Shown here: one piece after another, positions 18,484-27,990 of the stretch
Numbering within the stretch: position 1 is the first letter of the stretch
Layout: each line of letters begins with the position of its first letter
From: Octadecabacter sp. B2R22
GTDB lineage: Bacteria > Pseudomonadota > Alphaproteobacteria > Rhodobacterales > Rhodobacteraceae
Length of the DNA: 64,000 nucleotides
Direction of reading: 5' to 3'
Assembly (NCBI RefSeq): GCF_018861045.1
Contig: NZ_JAHKQJ010000007.1
Span: 372,001 to 436,000, forward strand
Position numbers and translations under genes: made by a program
The notes under the pieces: generated by a model
Told to the model about the DNA's origin: nothing
The model's database searches: none
What the model saw: only the letters and a program-made list of their open reading frames with translations

Positions 18484-19220
18484 GCACGCTTCTTGAAGTT
18501 TCCGGCGTCTCGGTCACGTTTGATGGGTTTCGCGCCATCAACAATCTGTCGATCCAGATCGCGGAGCCTGAACTGCGGGCCGTCATTGGCCCCAATGGTG
18601 CGGGCAAGACCACGTTCATGGACATCGTGACGGGCAAAACCAAGCCCGACGAAGGTCGAGTGGTGTTCGGGGATCGCGGAGATTCACTGCTCGGGATGAG
18701 CGAAAGCCAGATCGCGCAGGCGGGCATTGGCCGCAAATTCCAAAAACCTACAGTGTTTGAGGCGCAAACCGTGCGCGAAAACATCGCCATGGCGTTGAAA
18801 AACAAGCGTGGTCCGTTTGATGTTCTGTTGCGTCGCAAGACCGAAAATCGCGAAGATCGCATTCGCGCTATCAGCGATGAGATCGGTTTGACAGACGCGT
18901 TGGATCAACAATCAGGCTCGCTCAGCCACGGTCAGAAACAGTGGTTGGAAATTGGCATGTTGCTGGCGCAGGACCCGCGTTTGTTGCTGGTGGACGAACC
19001 CGCGGCGGGCATGACGCCAGCAGAACGTGAACACACGACCGATCTGTTGGTTCGGGCCGCCAAGACACGCGCTGTTGTCGTCGTCGAACACGATATGGAA
19101 TTTGTGCGCCGGCTGAACTGCAAAGTGACCGTGCTGCACGAAGGCTCCGTTCTGGCCGAGGGCAGCTTGGATCACGTGACGAAAAACAAAGACGTCGTTG
19201 ACGTCTATCTAGGGCGATAA
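18480..19220 (+). CDS. urtD: UrtD, urea ABC transporter ATP-binding protein
   Basis: A 246-residue ABC ATPase of the LivG type. Walker A is GPNGAGKTTF (about 37-46), the signature motif is the atypical LSHGQKQWLEIG, Walker B is LLLVDEPAAG, and the switch His lies in VVVVEHDMEF. UrtD energises urea import with UrtE. The LSHGQ form of the signature is characteristic of UrtD and separates it from amino-acid LivG proteins. It is separated from urtE by two bases. Confidence 0.95.
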   Translation: MSTLLEVSGVSVTFDGFRAINNLSIQIAEPELRAVIGPNGAGKTTFMDIVTGKTKPDEGRVVFGDRGDSLLGMSESQIAQAGIGRKFQKPTVFEAQTVRENIAMALKNKRGPFDVLLRRKTENREDRIRAISDEIGLTDALDQQSGSLSHGQKQWLEIGMLLAQDPRLLLVDEPAAGMTPAEREHTTDLLVRAAKTRAVVVVEHDMEFVRRLNCKVTVLHEGSVLAEGSLDHVTKNKDVVDVYLGR

Positions 19221-19222
19221 TC

Positions 19223-19918
19223 ATGTTGGAAGTCAAAGATTTAACACTGAAGTATGGCCAAAGCCAGATTTTGAATGGCATCAATATCACCGCCAAAAAG
19301 GGTGAAATTACGGCCGTGATGGGCACCAACGGCGTGGGTAAGACGTCGCTTTTGAAAGCCATCGCAGGGCGCCATCCATATGCATCTGGCACGATCTCAT
19401 TGGACGGTGAGGTTCTTGGTAAACATTCAGCCGTGAACGCCGCGCGGGCAGGGATCGCATATGTCCCGCAAGGGCGCGAAGTGTTCCCGATGATGACCGT
19501 GACGGAAAACCTAGAGACCGGTTTTGCCTGTCTTGAGGGCCGTGCCCACGGTGTGCCCGACCATATCTATGATCTGTTTCCTGTGCTGCGGGACATGTCC
19601 GCTCGCCGCGGCGGGGACTTGTCAGGTGGTCAGCAACAACAACTGGCCATTGCGCGGGCGTTGATCACCAAGCCATCCGTCTTGTTGCTGGATGAACCGA
19701 CCGAGGGCATCCAGCCCAACATCATAAAACATATCGGCAAGGTCATCCAAACGCTGCGTGATCAAGGTGAGATCGCGATTGTGTTGGTCGAACAGTTTTT
19801 CGATTTCGCTTTTGAACTTGGCGATCGGTTTGTGACGATGGATCGCGGGACAGTCACGTTGGATGATGTGTCGGCCAACGTCGGGCGGGAACAGCTGCTG
19901 GAACTGGTGTCAGTTTAA
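19223..19918 (+). CDS. urtE: UrtE, urea ABC transporter ATP-binding protein
   Basis: A 231-residue ABC ATPase of the LivF type: Walker [11 protein letters not shown], signature [15 protein letters not shown], Walker [10 protein letters not shown], switch region VLVEQFF. It is the final gene of urtABCDE. Its 3' end overlaps the 3' end of the convergent ureG gene by nine bases (19910-19918), leaving no room for a conventional terminator between the urea-uptake and urease operons. Confidence 0.95.
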   Translation: MLEVKDLTLKYGQSQILNGINITAKKGEITAVMGTNGVGKTSLLKAIAGRHPYASGTISLDGEVLGKHSAVNAARAGIAYVPQGREVFPMMTVTENLETGFACLEGRAHGVPDHIYDLFPVLRDMSARRGGDLSGGQQQQLAIARALITKPSVLLLDEPTEGIQPNIIKHIGKVIQTLRDQGEIAIVLVEQFFDFAFELGDRFVTMDRGTVTLDDVSANVGREQLLELVSV

Positions 19919-20527
19919 CGGCAACCCGCCAATGTCAGAGATGAGGCTGAGAACTTCATCGATGCCCTGATCGTTTCGCAAGGAACAAAACACAAAAGGA
20001 CGGCCCGCGCGCATTCTTGTGGCGTCGCGGTCCATTACGTCTAGTGACGCCCCGACATGGGGGGCCAGATCGGTTTTGTTGATAACCAGAATATCCGATT
20101 TGGTGATTGCAGGCCCGCCTTTGCGCGGGATCTCTTCGCCAGCTGCCACATCGATCACGTAGATCGTCAGATCCGCGAGTTCAGGGCTAAACGTGGCGGA
20201 CAGATTGTCGCCGCCGCTTTCGATCATTACGGCGTCTAGGTCATCGAAGCGTTTGCGCATCTCGGCAATCGCTGCGAGGTTGATTGATGCGTCCTCGCGG
20301 ATTGCAGTATGGGGGCATCCGCCGGTTTCAACGCCAATCACGCGCTCCTGCGGTAGGATTTGCATGCGCATTAGCGCTTCAGCGTCTTCTTGGGTGTAGA
20401 TGTCATTGGTGATGACCCCAATGGACAACCGTGGGTGCAGCGCCCGCGCCAAAGCCGCGGTTAGCGTGGTTTTACCCGCTCCAACGGGGCCGCCGATACC
20501 AATGCGAAGGGGGCCGTGTTTGCTCAT
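19910..20527 (-). CDS. ureG: UreG, urease accessory GTPase
   Basis: A 205-residue SIMIBI-class GTPase that drives nickel delivery to urease. P-loop [10 protein letters not shown] is at the N-terminus, followed by the metal-binding [15 protein letters not shown] region (Cys-Pro-His motif), [19 protein letters not shown], and the [11 protein letters not shown] guanine-specificity motif. Length is typical. It is the last gene of the urease operon and overlaps ureF by four bases. Confidence 0.96.
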   Translation of the reverse strand: MSKHGPLRIGIGGPVGAGKTTLTAALARALHPRLSIGVITNDIYTQEDAEALMRMQILPQERVIGVETGGCPHTAIREDASINLAAIAEMRKRFDDLDAVMIESGGDNLSATFSPELADLTIYVIDVAAGEEIPRKGGPAITKSDILVINKTDLAPHVGASLDVMDRDATRMRAGRPFVFCSLRNDQGIDEVLSLISDIGGLPLN

Positions 20528-21171
20528 GAGCGGAAAATCCTTGGTTGGAGTGTTTCATGTTGCATCGCTGCGATGTCAGACAGGAACGCCGTGCTCTGCA
20601 AATCATCGAGGGTGGCGTTTGCGGTGTCTTCGGCAATTTCGATGCACAGGGGGGAGAGGGCGGCCAGTACTGCTTGGCCCTCGGTTTGCCCAAGCGGCAC
20701 CGCCCGTACAGAGGCAGACACCAGATTGCTGCAAAAGGCCTGTAGATACATTGAGGCTGTAAGTGTTTGGTCGATGCCCTGTCGCGCTGCTGCCATCCCA
20801 ACCGCCACAGGTAGGGCAAGTTCAGGAAGGGTATTATCACCCCAGATCGCCGCTGTTGTCTGGCAAAACGCCGCCCCTTGCAAAAGCGTCTCTTGGATAC
20901 GTTCTGATGAGGCCGCAAAGGCGAGGGCGGTTGCGTTCACATCTGCCAATCCATCATCACCACAGTCATATCCCGCGCGCAGCAGGATGCAGTCATTGCG
21001 GCCACTGCCGTGTGCCAGCAGGTCTGTCAGCCAGTCTTGAAGGTCTGTGGCTGTCGCGAGAGTGCCGTTCGCAATCGCGGTTTCCAGACCGTGGGAATAG
21101 GCAAAGGACCCAAGGGGGAAACTCGGGGAAAGCCATTGCGTCAGGGTTAAGACGTCGCGGTTAGTGGTCAT
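20524..21171 (-). CDS. ureF: UreF, urease accessory protein
   Basis: A 215-residue all-helical urease accessory protein that complexes with UreD and UreG. The N-terminal [21 protein letters not shown] is the family hallmark; a C-terminal helical region with [19 protein letters not shown] follows. The start at 21171 is the ATG nearest the family N-terminus and overlaps ureE by 11 bases; an extension to 21216 is open but lies inside ureE. Confidence 0.93.
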   Translation of the reverse strand: MTTNRDVLTLTQWLSPSFPLGSFAYSHGLETAIANGTLATATDLQDWLTDLLAHGSGRNDCILLRAGYDCGDDGLADVNATALAFAASSERIQETLLQGAAFCQTTAAIWGDNTLPELALPVAVGMAAARQGIDQTLTASMYLQAFCSNLVSASVRAVPLGQTEGQAVLAALSPLCIEIAEDTANATLDDLQSTAFLSDIAAMQHETLQPRIFRS

Positions 21172-21631
21172 GTGCGGTTGCCACATGTTCATGGCTGTGG
21201 GTGCGCCCGTGCCCATAGGCGCCGCCTTCTGGTGTGAAGGGGGCCGTTACCTCTGCCACCTGAGCGCCCAAGTGTTCCAACATATGACCAATGACAGGGT
21301 CCGCTTGGATCAACAGGTAATCGGCTTCGATCTGACAGGGGGTGTGGCGGTTGCCAACATGCCACGCCAATTGCACCAGATTATCGCCAGTCACTTGGTA
21401 AAGCGGTTCAGGGGCCGCGTGAACTTCGATCATCTGGCCATCGCCCAGCACGAATGCGTCCCCTTGGTTCAGGGACTCGGTGTTTTCCAGATCGACAAGG
21501 AACTTCACCCCGTCATCTGTTGCCAGCATCTTGCGGCGCAAGAACCGATCATCATAGCTCAGAGTGCAGTGGCCCATTGGTGCTGCGGCGTGGGCGTGGC
21601 GTTTGATGATCTGTGCGGTTAGGTTGGTCAT
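21161..21631 (-). CDS. ureE: UreE, urease nickel-binding metallochaperone
   Basis: A 156-residue UreE. The N-terminal domain carries CTLSYDDRFLRRKMLATDDG, the central metal-binding segment is LAWHVGNRHTPCQIEADYLLI with the conserved His of the nickel site, and the C-terminus is His-rich ([17 protein letters not shown]), a metal-binding tail common in UreE. It lies between a secreted-protein gene and ureF. The poly-His tail suggests nickel storage as well as delivery. Confidence 0.95.
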   Translation of the reverse strand: MTNLTAQIIKRHAHAAAPMGHCTLSYDDRFLRRKMLATDDGVKFLVDLENTESLNQGDAFVLGDGQMIEVHAAPEPLYQVTGDNLVQLAWHVGNRHTPCQIEADYLLIQADPVIGHMLEHLGAQVAEVTAPFTPEGGAYGHGRTHSHEHVATAHDH

Positions 21632-21640
21632 TTATGTCTT

Positions 21641-22252
21641 TCACTGCGCCCGAACGGAAACGAAGGTGAACTCATCCCGACCGTCGGAATCAGAATAGGC
21701 CGTCAGCACCGCTGTCCCGAGGTCCGGAAAATACAACGCTTCTTCGATGTGGTCGTATTCACGACTGGTGTATTTCACGCTGACAGGGATCGCATCCAAC
21801 GTGCAGTTGCCCATGGTGTATTGCGTTGTCGCGCCCCAACGATGACTTACGCGTTCGATGGTTGTTTCACCCATCTGGATTTGCGTTGTCCGTGCGGACC
21901 ACGTCCCACCCGCGACGGGGACGGGTAGGTCCGCAATCGGTTCTTCGAATACAAACTGCCACAGTGAATCTGGAATGATCCGCCCGTTTTCAATCGAACT
22001 CAGCTGAAGGACGTGAACCCCGTGTGCCAGGTAATTCAGGCTTTCATCGCCATCGAAGTATGTGTTCTGCTGGATCGCGCCATTGGACGCCATGCGATGG
22101 ATTTCGTAGTCACCGTTGTCTTGTGTGAACCGGATACCTTGCCCGTCCAGCATGTCCGCTGATGGGCAGGTGGACTGTGCAGCCGCGCCGATAGGGGCCA
22201 GAAGAAGACCCGCCACAAAGGTTGCGCGGAGGGTTTGGAAAACATGTGCCAT
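21641..22252 (-). CDS. Secreted protein of unknown function inside the urease operon
   Basis: A 203-residue protein between ureC and ureE. The start at 22252 gives a good signal peptide (MAHVFQTLRATFVAGLLLAP, cleavage after GAAAQ around residue 26). The mature part has two cysteines (one near the mature N-terminus, one in MGNCTLDAIPVSV) and beta-rich character, without a family I recognise. It starts 11 bases after the ureC stop and ends nine bases before ureE, so it is surely co-transcribed. No nickel-binding motif is visible. A periplasmic role linked to urease or to nickel or urea handling is speculative. Confidence 0.8.
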   Translation of the reverse strand: MAHVFQTLRATFVAGLLLAPIGAAAQSTCPSADMLDGQGIRFTQDNGDYEIHRMASNGAIQQNTYFDGDESLNYLAHGVHVLQLSSIENGRIIPDSLWQFVFEEPIADLPVPVAGGTWSARTTQIQMGETTIERVSHRWGATTQYTMGNCTLDAIPVSVKYTSREYDHIEEALYFPDLGTAVLTAYSDSDGRDEFTFVSVRAQ

Positions 22253-22263
22253 TGGGGCGCCTT

Positions 22264-23973
22264 TCAGAACATAAAGTAACGTTGCGCCATGGGTAGCACA
22301 TCTGCTGGCTGACACGTGAGTAATTCACCGTCCGCGCGGACTTCATAGGTTTCGGGATCAACCTCAACCTCGGGTGTGGCGTCGTTCAGCAGCATGTCGG
22401 ATTTACCGATTGTGCGCGTGTTCTTCACTGCAACCGTTTGTTTCGCCAGTCCCAAGCTGTCACGCAGGCCTGCGTCTTGGGCGACACCTGATACAAAGCT
22501 GACAGAGGTGTGCTGCTGTGCGCTGCCATACTGGCCAAACATCGGCCGTGTATAGACGGGCTGTGGCGTCGGAATAGACGCGTTGGGATCACCCATTTGC
22601 GCCACGACGATCGTGCCAGCCATCAACACCATTTCTGGTTTGACCCCAAAGAACGCGGTGTCCCAAAGAACAAGGTCCGCCCGCTTGCCGACCGAAATAT
22701 CGCCGATTACATGGCCAACGCCCTGCGCAATGGCGGGGTTGATCGTGTATTTCGCGATGTAGCGGCGCACGCGCATATTGTCGTTGTCGCCTGTTTCATC
22801 TGCCAGCGCGCCGCGTTGCTTTTTCATCTTGTCGGCGGTCTGCCATGTGCGGATCAACACTTCACCGACGCGGCCCATGGCTTGGCTGTCAGACGCGATG
22901 ATCGAAAACGCGCCGATGTCATGCAGGATGTCTTCGGCGGCGATGGTTTCACGGCGGATACGGCTTTCGGCGAATGCGATATCTTCGGGGATCGATTTGT
23001 CGAGGTGATGACACACCATAAGCATATCGAGGTGTTCTTCCAACGTATTCACCGTGAAGGGGCGCGTCGGGTTGGTCGAACTTGGGATGACATTGTCATG
23101 GCCGCAGATCTTAATGATGTCTGGTGCGTGCCCACCGCCTGCGCCTTCAGTATGGAAGGCGTGGATCGTGCGGTTCTTGATCGCGCCGACTGTGTGTTCA
23201 ACAAAGCCGGATTCATTCAGTGTGTCCGTGTGGATCATCACCTGCACATCGAGATCATCCGCTACACCAAGGCAGCAATCAATCGCAGCAGGGGTGGTGC
23301 CCCAGTCTTCGTGCAGTTTCAGTGCACAAGCACCGGCTTGAACCATCTCAACCAGAGCGTCTGGTTGGCTGGCGTTGCCTTTGCCCGACAGGCCGATGTT
23401 CATGGTGATGCCGTCAAAGGACTGCAACATCCGGCCGATATGCCAAGGACCCGGCGTGCAGGTCGTGGCCAATGTCCCGTGCGCGGGCCCCGTGCCGCCG
23501 CCAAAACAAGTGGTGACACCGGAATGCAGGGAGTCTTCCATCTGTTGCGGGCAGATAAAGTGGATATGACTGTCCACACCGCCCGCCGTCAGAATGCGGC
23601 CTTCACCTGCGATAATCTCAGTGCCTGGTCCGATAATGATATCGACGCCGGATTGGGTGTCAGGATTACCTGCTTTGCCGATGGCATGGATGAGGCCGTC
23701 TTTCAGCGCCACGTCGGCTTTGTAGATGCCGGAATGATCCACGATCAACGCATTGGTGATGACCGTATCCACGGCACCGTTTGCACGGGTGACTTGGGAC
23801 TGGCCCATACCGTCACGGATGACTTTTCCGCCGCCAAACTTCACCTCTTCGCCGTAGGTCGTAAGATCGCGTTCGACTTCGATAATCAGATCGGTGTCCG
23901 CAAGGCGCACTTTGTCGCCAGTCGTCGGGCCGAACATGGCGGCATATTGGGGGCGGGGAATTTCACGAGGCAT
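22264..23973 (-). CDS. ureC: UreC, urease alpha subunit
   Basis: A 569-residue catalytic subunit that hydrolyses urea at a dinuclear nickel centre. Visible landmarks are [14 protein letters not shown] (nickel-binding HxH), [15 protein letters not shown] with the lysine that is carbamylated, [14 protein letters not shown], and [22 protein letters not shown] containing the flap Cys-His. Length is standard. Start directly abuts the ureB stop. Preceding genes give the order D-A-B-C. Confidence 0.98.
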   Translation of the reverse strand: MPREIPRPQYAAMFGPTTGDKVRLADTDLIIEVERDLTTYGEEVKFGGGKVIRDGMGQSQVTRANGAVDTVITNALIVDHSGIYKADVALKDGLIHAIGKAGNPDTQSGVDIIIGPGTEIIAGEGRILTAGGVDSHIHFICPQQMEDSLHSGVTTCFGGGTGPAHGTLATTCTPGPWHIGRMLQSFDGITMNIGLSGKGNASQPDALVEMVQAGACALKLHEDWGTTPAAIDCCLGVADDLDVQVMIHTDTLNESGFVEHTVGAIKNRTIHAFHTEGAGGGHAPDIIKICGHDNVIPSSTNPTRPFTVNTLEEHLDMLMVCHHLDKSIPEDIAFAESRIRRETIAAEDILHDIGAFSIIASDSQAMGRVGEVLIRTWQTADKMKKQRGALADETGDNDNMRVRRYIAKYTINPAIAQGVGHVIGDISVGKRADLVLWDTAFFGVKPEMVLMAGTIVVAQMGDPNASIPTPQPVYTRPMFGQYGSAQQHTSVSFVSGVAQDAGLRDSLGLAKQTVAVKNTRTIGKSDMLLNDATPEVEVDPETYEVRADGELLTCQPADVLPMAQRYFMF

Positions 23974-24279
23974 CTATAGGTCTCCCATAACTTCTTGGTT
24001 GAAACCAAAAATCTTGCGATCGCCACCAAAGGGGATCAGTTGGACGTCGCGGCGTTGGCCCGGCTCGAACCGCACGGCCGTTCCGGCGGCGATATCAAGA
24101 CGCATGCCGCGGGCTGCGGTACGATCAAAATCCAGCGCTGGGTTGGTTTCTGCAAAATGGTAATGGCTGCCGACTTGCACAGGGCGATCGCCGGTATTGG
24201 CAACCTGCAACGTGATTGCCTCCGCGCCTGCGTTCAGGGTCAAAGGGGTATCGGCTGGGAAAATCTCTCCGGGGATCAT
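23974..24279 (-). CDS. ureB: UreB, urease beta subunit
   Basis: A 101-residue urease beta subunit with the family opening [20 protein letters not shown], the [20 protein letters not shown] motif and the [16 protein letters not shown] segment. Length matches bacterial UreB. It abuts ureC and begins nine bases after the ureA stop. Confidence 0.97.
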   Translation of the reverse strand: MIPGEIFPADTPLTLNAGAEAITLQVANTGDRPVQVGSHYHFAETNPALDFDRTAARGMRLDIAAGTAVRFEPGQRRDVQLIPFGGDRKIFGFNQEVMGDL

Positions 24280-24288
24280 GTTGTTCTC

Positions 24289-24591
24289 CTACCTAATCGG
24301 ATTGTGAACAGTGACGAGCTTGGTGCCGTCAGGAAAGGTGGCTTCGACTTGCACCTCTGGGATCATCTCGGGGATACCTTCCATGCATTGATCGCGGGTG
24401 ACGACCAAACCGCCAGCTTCCATCATGTCAGCAACGCTGCGCCCGTCGCGGGCGCCTTCAACCACGGTGTCCGTGATTAGGGCAATGGCCTCTGGGTGGT
24501 TCAGCTTTACGCCACGGGCCAGTCGCTTGCGGGCGACTTCGGCTGCCATGGCGATCAGCAGTTTATCTTTTTCTCGCGGGGTAAGTTGCAT
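24289..24591 (-). CDS. ureA: UreA, urease gamma subunit
   Basis: A 100-residue gamma subunit: [32 protein letters not shown]-like segment ([14 protein letters not shown]), and the C-terminal [20 protein letters not shown] typical of the family. It forms the small structural part of the (UreABC)3 assembly. It starts three bases after the ureD stop. Confidence 0.97.
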   Translation of the reverse strand: MQLTPREKDKLLIAMAAEVARKRLARGVKLNHPEAIALITDTVVEGARDGRSVADMMEAGGLVVTRDQCMEGIPEMIPEVQVEATFPDGTKLVTVHNPIR

Positions 24592-24594
24592 GGC

Positions 24595-25428
24595 CTAAAG
24601 CCTCCATGACGCGGGGAGAGGGGATTGGTTAAGGTGTTCAAGAACGGGGATCAGATCGCGGCGCAGATCATAGCTGTCTGGCGCAAGATGGCGGATGACC
24701 AGAACGTCACTGCCAAGAACGCTGGCGCCTGCCGTTTCGGGCAGCAAGGCGCGTACGCCTGTTAGGTGGCGTTTGGCGTCAGGGGTGACCATCACGACAC
24801 TGCACATGGCCCCAGAGCCCTTGGCGGTGGCGGTGGTGGCAAGGTGGGCCGCAGCATTGCCGTGTAGGTCCGCACCGTCGATATAGATCGGTACACCATT
24901 GCGGGTAATCTTGATGCGGTCTTTGAAGTGCACATCGCGTAGGGTTTCGCCCATGGCGGTGCGGCCAAAGACAACGGGCTCGACCATCAACAGCTCGGCA
25001 GACGCATCCAGCTGTATATCAAGGCGGCGGTGCAGGGTGCAGCCGTCAAACAGGATCATCTCTTGTGGCAACCAGTTAAGCCGCGCACCAGCGTTCACGT
25101 TCAGCCGCGTGTTTAATCGGCCCGTTTCACCGGTTTGCGCACGATAGGCGCGTTCGGCGGCTTGGGTTGTCAGGGTGAGCGTCGCATTCGGCCCAGCCGT
25201 AAAGGCGAAATCATAGGCGTCGCCGCCGGTGATGCCGCCAGCGGTGTTGACGATGACAGCCTCAAGGTCAGGGCGAAACGTTTGGGGGAGCACCAATCGG
25301 GTCGATCCTGACTGACGCATGGTTTGTAAGCGTGTGCGGCCAGTATCATCCGCGTGCACGGCCAAAGACGCTGCACCAACAGCGCGGGGTTGCAGCGCAT
25401 CAGCGTCTTGCAAGGATATGGCAGCCAC
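24595..25428 (-). CDS. ureD: UreD, urease accessory protein
   Basis: A 277-residue UreD, the scaffold through which nickel passes from UreG/UreF to apo-urease. Family signs are LVLPQTFRPDLEAVIVNTAGGITGGD, TLTTQAAERAYRA, LNWLPQEMILFDGCTLHR and DVHFKDRIKITRNG. It is the first gene of the operon. A small hairpin, CAGGCG (25450-25455) / CGCCTG (25461-25466), lies in its presumed 5' leader. Confidence 0.95.
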   Translation of the reverse strand: MAAISLQDADALQPRAVGAASLAVHADDTGRTRLQTMRQSGSTRLVLPQTFRPDLEAVIVNTAGGITGGDAYDFAFTAGPNATLTLTTQAAERAYRAQTGETGRLNTRLNVNAGARLNWLPQEMILFDGCTLHRRLDIQLDASAELLMVEPVVFGRTAMGETLRDVHFKDRIKITRNGVPIYIDGADLHGNAAAHLATTATAKGSGAMCSVVMVTPDAKRHLTGVRALLPETAGASVLGSDVLVIRHLAPDSYDLRRDLIPVLEHLNQSPLPASWRL

Positions 25429-25585
25429 TTTGGTGATTGTATGCTCCGACAGGCGTTATTCGCCTGCTTAGGGACCACAGTGAGCACTAAATTGACAGTT
25501 GATGGACGGTCACATGCCCGCAGCATCCTGTTCGCAAAAACTTAATGCTTAAATTTTATGCGAGATGCCTAAATGGTAATCTGGT

Positions 25586-26812
25586 TTAGTAATTCCAAAG
25601 TGTGCCATCTTGCAGGCGCACCACTGGATGGCTGCCGGCTGAATAATTGTATTTTTGGGCTTCGGTTTCATCGAAATCCACCCCAAGGCCCGGTGCATCG
25701 CTGACGTAAACCATCCCGTTTTCCATGCGGTGATCGCTCGGGAACAAAGCATCACATTCGGGCGTTCCCAGCACCAGATATTCCTGAATGCCAAAATTCG
25801 GGGCCCATGCGTTCAAATGGTATTGCGCGGCCATGCTGATGGGCGAATGGCTTGGCGCGCCATGAAAACCCGTACGAACGTGATGAAGGCCCGCGAGATC
25901 GATGATCCGTTTCAGGTGCGTGATGCCACCGCCGTAGGTCGCAGCCACGCGGATAAAGTCGATCATTTCGTTTTCGATCAACTTGTTGCAGTCCCAGATT
26001 GAATTGAACACCTCGCCGATTGCGATGGGGGTGGTCGAGTGCTGGCGGATCAGTTTGAGCGCATCTTGATCGTCGGCAACTGTCGGGTCTTCGAGCCAGA
26101 ACAGGTCCACGGGTTCGACGTCTTTGGCAAAAGCTGCGGCCTCGCGCGGGGTAAGGCGGTGGTGGACGTCGTGTAAGATGTGCAGGTCAGGACCAAATCG
26201 TTCGCGAATGTCGGCCAAGGCCTGCGGCATGTAACGCATGTATTTGCCTGTGTCCCATGTCTCAACTTTGGGTCGTATGCCGCTGAAATTGGTCATGTAT
26301 TCGGTTGATGCGCCCTTTTCCTCGGGCACTGCATAGCTGGCGCTGGGCATGCCTGGAATACCGCATTGAACGCGCACGGCTTTGTAGCCGTCATCGACAA
26401 AATGCTGGACCGAGTCCATGAGGTCGGGCAGGTCAGCGCCCGTGGCATGGGCATACACCATCGCACCATCGCGGCTTTTGCCGCCAAACAAATCGTAGCA
26501 CGGCAGCCCCGCGATCTTTCCTTTGATATCCCAAAGCGCCATGTCGATCGCACCAAAAGCGGCCATCGCAATGGGGCCACGGCGGAAATAAGCGCCGCGA
26601 TAGAAGAACTGCCAGATGTCTTCGCTGCGCCGTGGATCCATGCCAATAAGGGCAGGGATCAAGTAGTCCTGAAGATAGGCGGCGGGCAGGGTTTCGCGGT
26701 TGTTCAGGGTCGCGTCACCAAGGCCGTAAACACCTTGGTCGGTCATGATTTTCAAGGTGACGTAATTCTTACCGGGACCACCGACAAAGACCTGCGCACT
26801 TGTGATTTTCAT
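25586..26812 (-). CDS. manD: ManD-type D-mannonate dehydratase (enolase superfamily)
   Basis: A 408-residue enolase-superfamily acid-sugar dehydratase of the ManD/RspA subgroup. The N-terminal capping domain (MKITSAQVFVGGPGKNYVTL) is followed by a barrel with LHILHDVHHRLTPREAAAFA and FWLEDPTVADDQDAL (Mg ligands), IAIGEVFNS, and GFHGAPSHSPISMAAQYHLN. The subgroup includes efficient D-mannonate dehydratases and poorly active members acting on mannonate or gluconate, so exact substrate is inferred from the uronate context. A second, unrelated mannonate dehydratase (UxuA) lies about 9 kb away. Last gene of the TRAP operon. Confidence 0.88.
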   Translation of the reverse strand: MKITSAQVFVGGPGKNYVTLKIMTDQGVYGLGDATLNNRETLPAAYLQDYLIPALIGMDPRRSEDIWQFFYRGAYFRRGPIAMAAFGAIDMALWDIKGKIAGLPCYDLFGGKSRDGAMVYAHATGADLPDLMDSVQHFVDDGYKAVRVQCGIPGMPSASYAVPEEKGASTEYMTNFSGIRPKVETWDTGKYMRYMPQALADIRERFGPDLHILHDVHHRLTPREAAAFAKDVEPVDLFWLEDPTVADDQDALKLIRQHSTTPIAIGEVFNSIWDCNKLIENEMIDFIRVAATYGGGITHLKRIIDLAGLHHVRTGFHGAPSHSPISMAAQYHLNAWAPNFGIQEYLVLGTPECDALFPSDHRMENGMVYVSDAPGLGVDFDETEAQKYNYSAGSHPVVRLQDGTLWNY

Positions 26813-26841
26813 GACTGTTTTCCTTTCGTCTTAATGGCCGA

Positions 26842-27966
26842 TCATGCCAGATCAGTGACGTCCGTCCAATTGTCGTTTCGACGGATTACATCGATGATCT
26901 GCTGATACTGTGCCCCGTCTTTGAATGTCGGATAGGGCGCGACGTCTTTGCCTTGAATGTCGGCTACAAATTCGCGCACCAAATAGTGCCAGCACTGTTC
27001 GGTTTCGCCTTTGACGTCGGGGTTGGCGGCTTTGATATCTTCGGGCAAGTCTTGGTCGACCCAAGCGCCGTCTTGGTAAAGCGACAGTTGACCGCTGCCA
27101 TAGTGACCTTTGATGTAGATCGCGCCTTTGGTGCCGTAAAACACGATGTGATCGTCATGGAACCGAGGCACCAATCCGCCATGTTTGAAGAGAACCGAAA
27201 CGGGTTTGGGCGCGAACGGGCTGCCGAGCTTTGCGAGAACCGTATAGGACCATTCCACATCGCTCCCACCCCATTTCAACGTTGGATCATCCAGATCGTC
27301 AGGGATGAAATCGCGCCGTGTCATGAAGTTATGGACACCCTCAACGATGGGCGCGCGGCCAAGGTCATCGCGGACTTCACCGATGATGGATTGAATGTCA
27401 TCACCGACAACCGAGGCCACGATGGACAGGGTATGGGTAAAGTTGTTGTTGAGCCGCCCGCCACCTGCCGCCGCCTCATGAGACCACCCGAACGGGATGT
27501 TGCGATCTAGGTTGAAGTGGGAAACGCATTCGACCTCGGTCGGCTCACCGATGGCACTCTCTGCAACCAACCGTTTGGCGTGCAGGATGCTGGGGGCGTA
27601 GCGGAACGATGCTGCATAAGCGGTCTTCACGCCTTTGGCCTGTGCGAGGTCCCGCAGTTCGACCGCGGTTTCGCCGCTATGGGTCATGGGTTTGTCGACA
27701 AAGACATGACAGCCGCGCGCCAAAGCCTGTTTTATGACCTCAAAATGCGCTCCACCCGGTGTCGCGATGGAAACGATGTCTGGTTGGCAAGCATCCAAGG
27801 CCGCGGCCCAGTCCGTTCCAGCGTGAGGGATTGCCATCTTGTCGGCCACGTCGTGCACAACATGTTCAGTGCGTCCGACCATTCCGACCACATCAGCCCC
27901 AGCCCAACGGAATGCATCTGTATGGCCTTGCCCTGCAAAACCGGTTCCGTGGATTAGGACTTTCAT
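26842..27966 (-). CDS. Gfo/Idh/MocA family oxidoreductase
   Basis: A 374-residue NAD(P)-dependent sugar oxidoreductase. The N-terminal Rossmann domain reads MKVLIHGTGFAGQGHTDAFR with the nucleotide-binding GxGxxG-like loop; VFVDKPMTHSGETAVELRD carries the family EKP-like lysine motif (DKP here); the C-terminal domain has GGGRLNNNFTHTLS. It lies between the DUF475 gene and manD in the uronate TRAP operon, so a hexuronate or aldonate substrate is likely but not determinable. Confidence 0.88.
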   Translation of the reverse strand: MKVLIHGTGFAGQGHTDAFRWAGADVVGMVGRTEHVVHDVADKMAIPHAGTDWAAALDACQPDIVSIATPGGAHFEVIKQALARGCHVFVDKPMTHSGETAVELRDLAQAKGVKTAYAASFRYAPSILHAKRLVAESAIGEPTEVECVSHFNLDRNIPFGWSHEAAAGGGRLNNNFTHTLSIVASVVGDDIQSIIGEVRDDLGRAPIVEGVHNFMTRRDFIPDDLDDPTLKWGGSDVEWSYTVLAKLGSPFAPKPVSVLFKHGGLVPRFHDDHIVFYGTKGAIYIKGHYGSGQLSLYQDGAWVDQDLPEDIKAANPDVKGETEQCWHYLVREFVADIQGKDVAPYPTFKDGAQYQQIIDVIRRNDNWTDVTDLA

Positions 27967-27990
27967 AGTGTACCTCTGTAAAATTCGGGG

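Noticed and set aside
22510-23979. A 489-codon open frame antisense to ureC
   Set aside because: Arises from codon bias opposite ureC; composition is not protein-like and ureC is certain.
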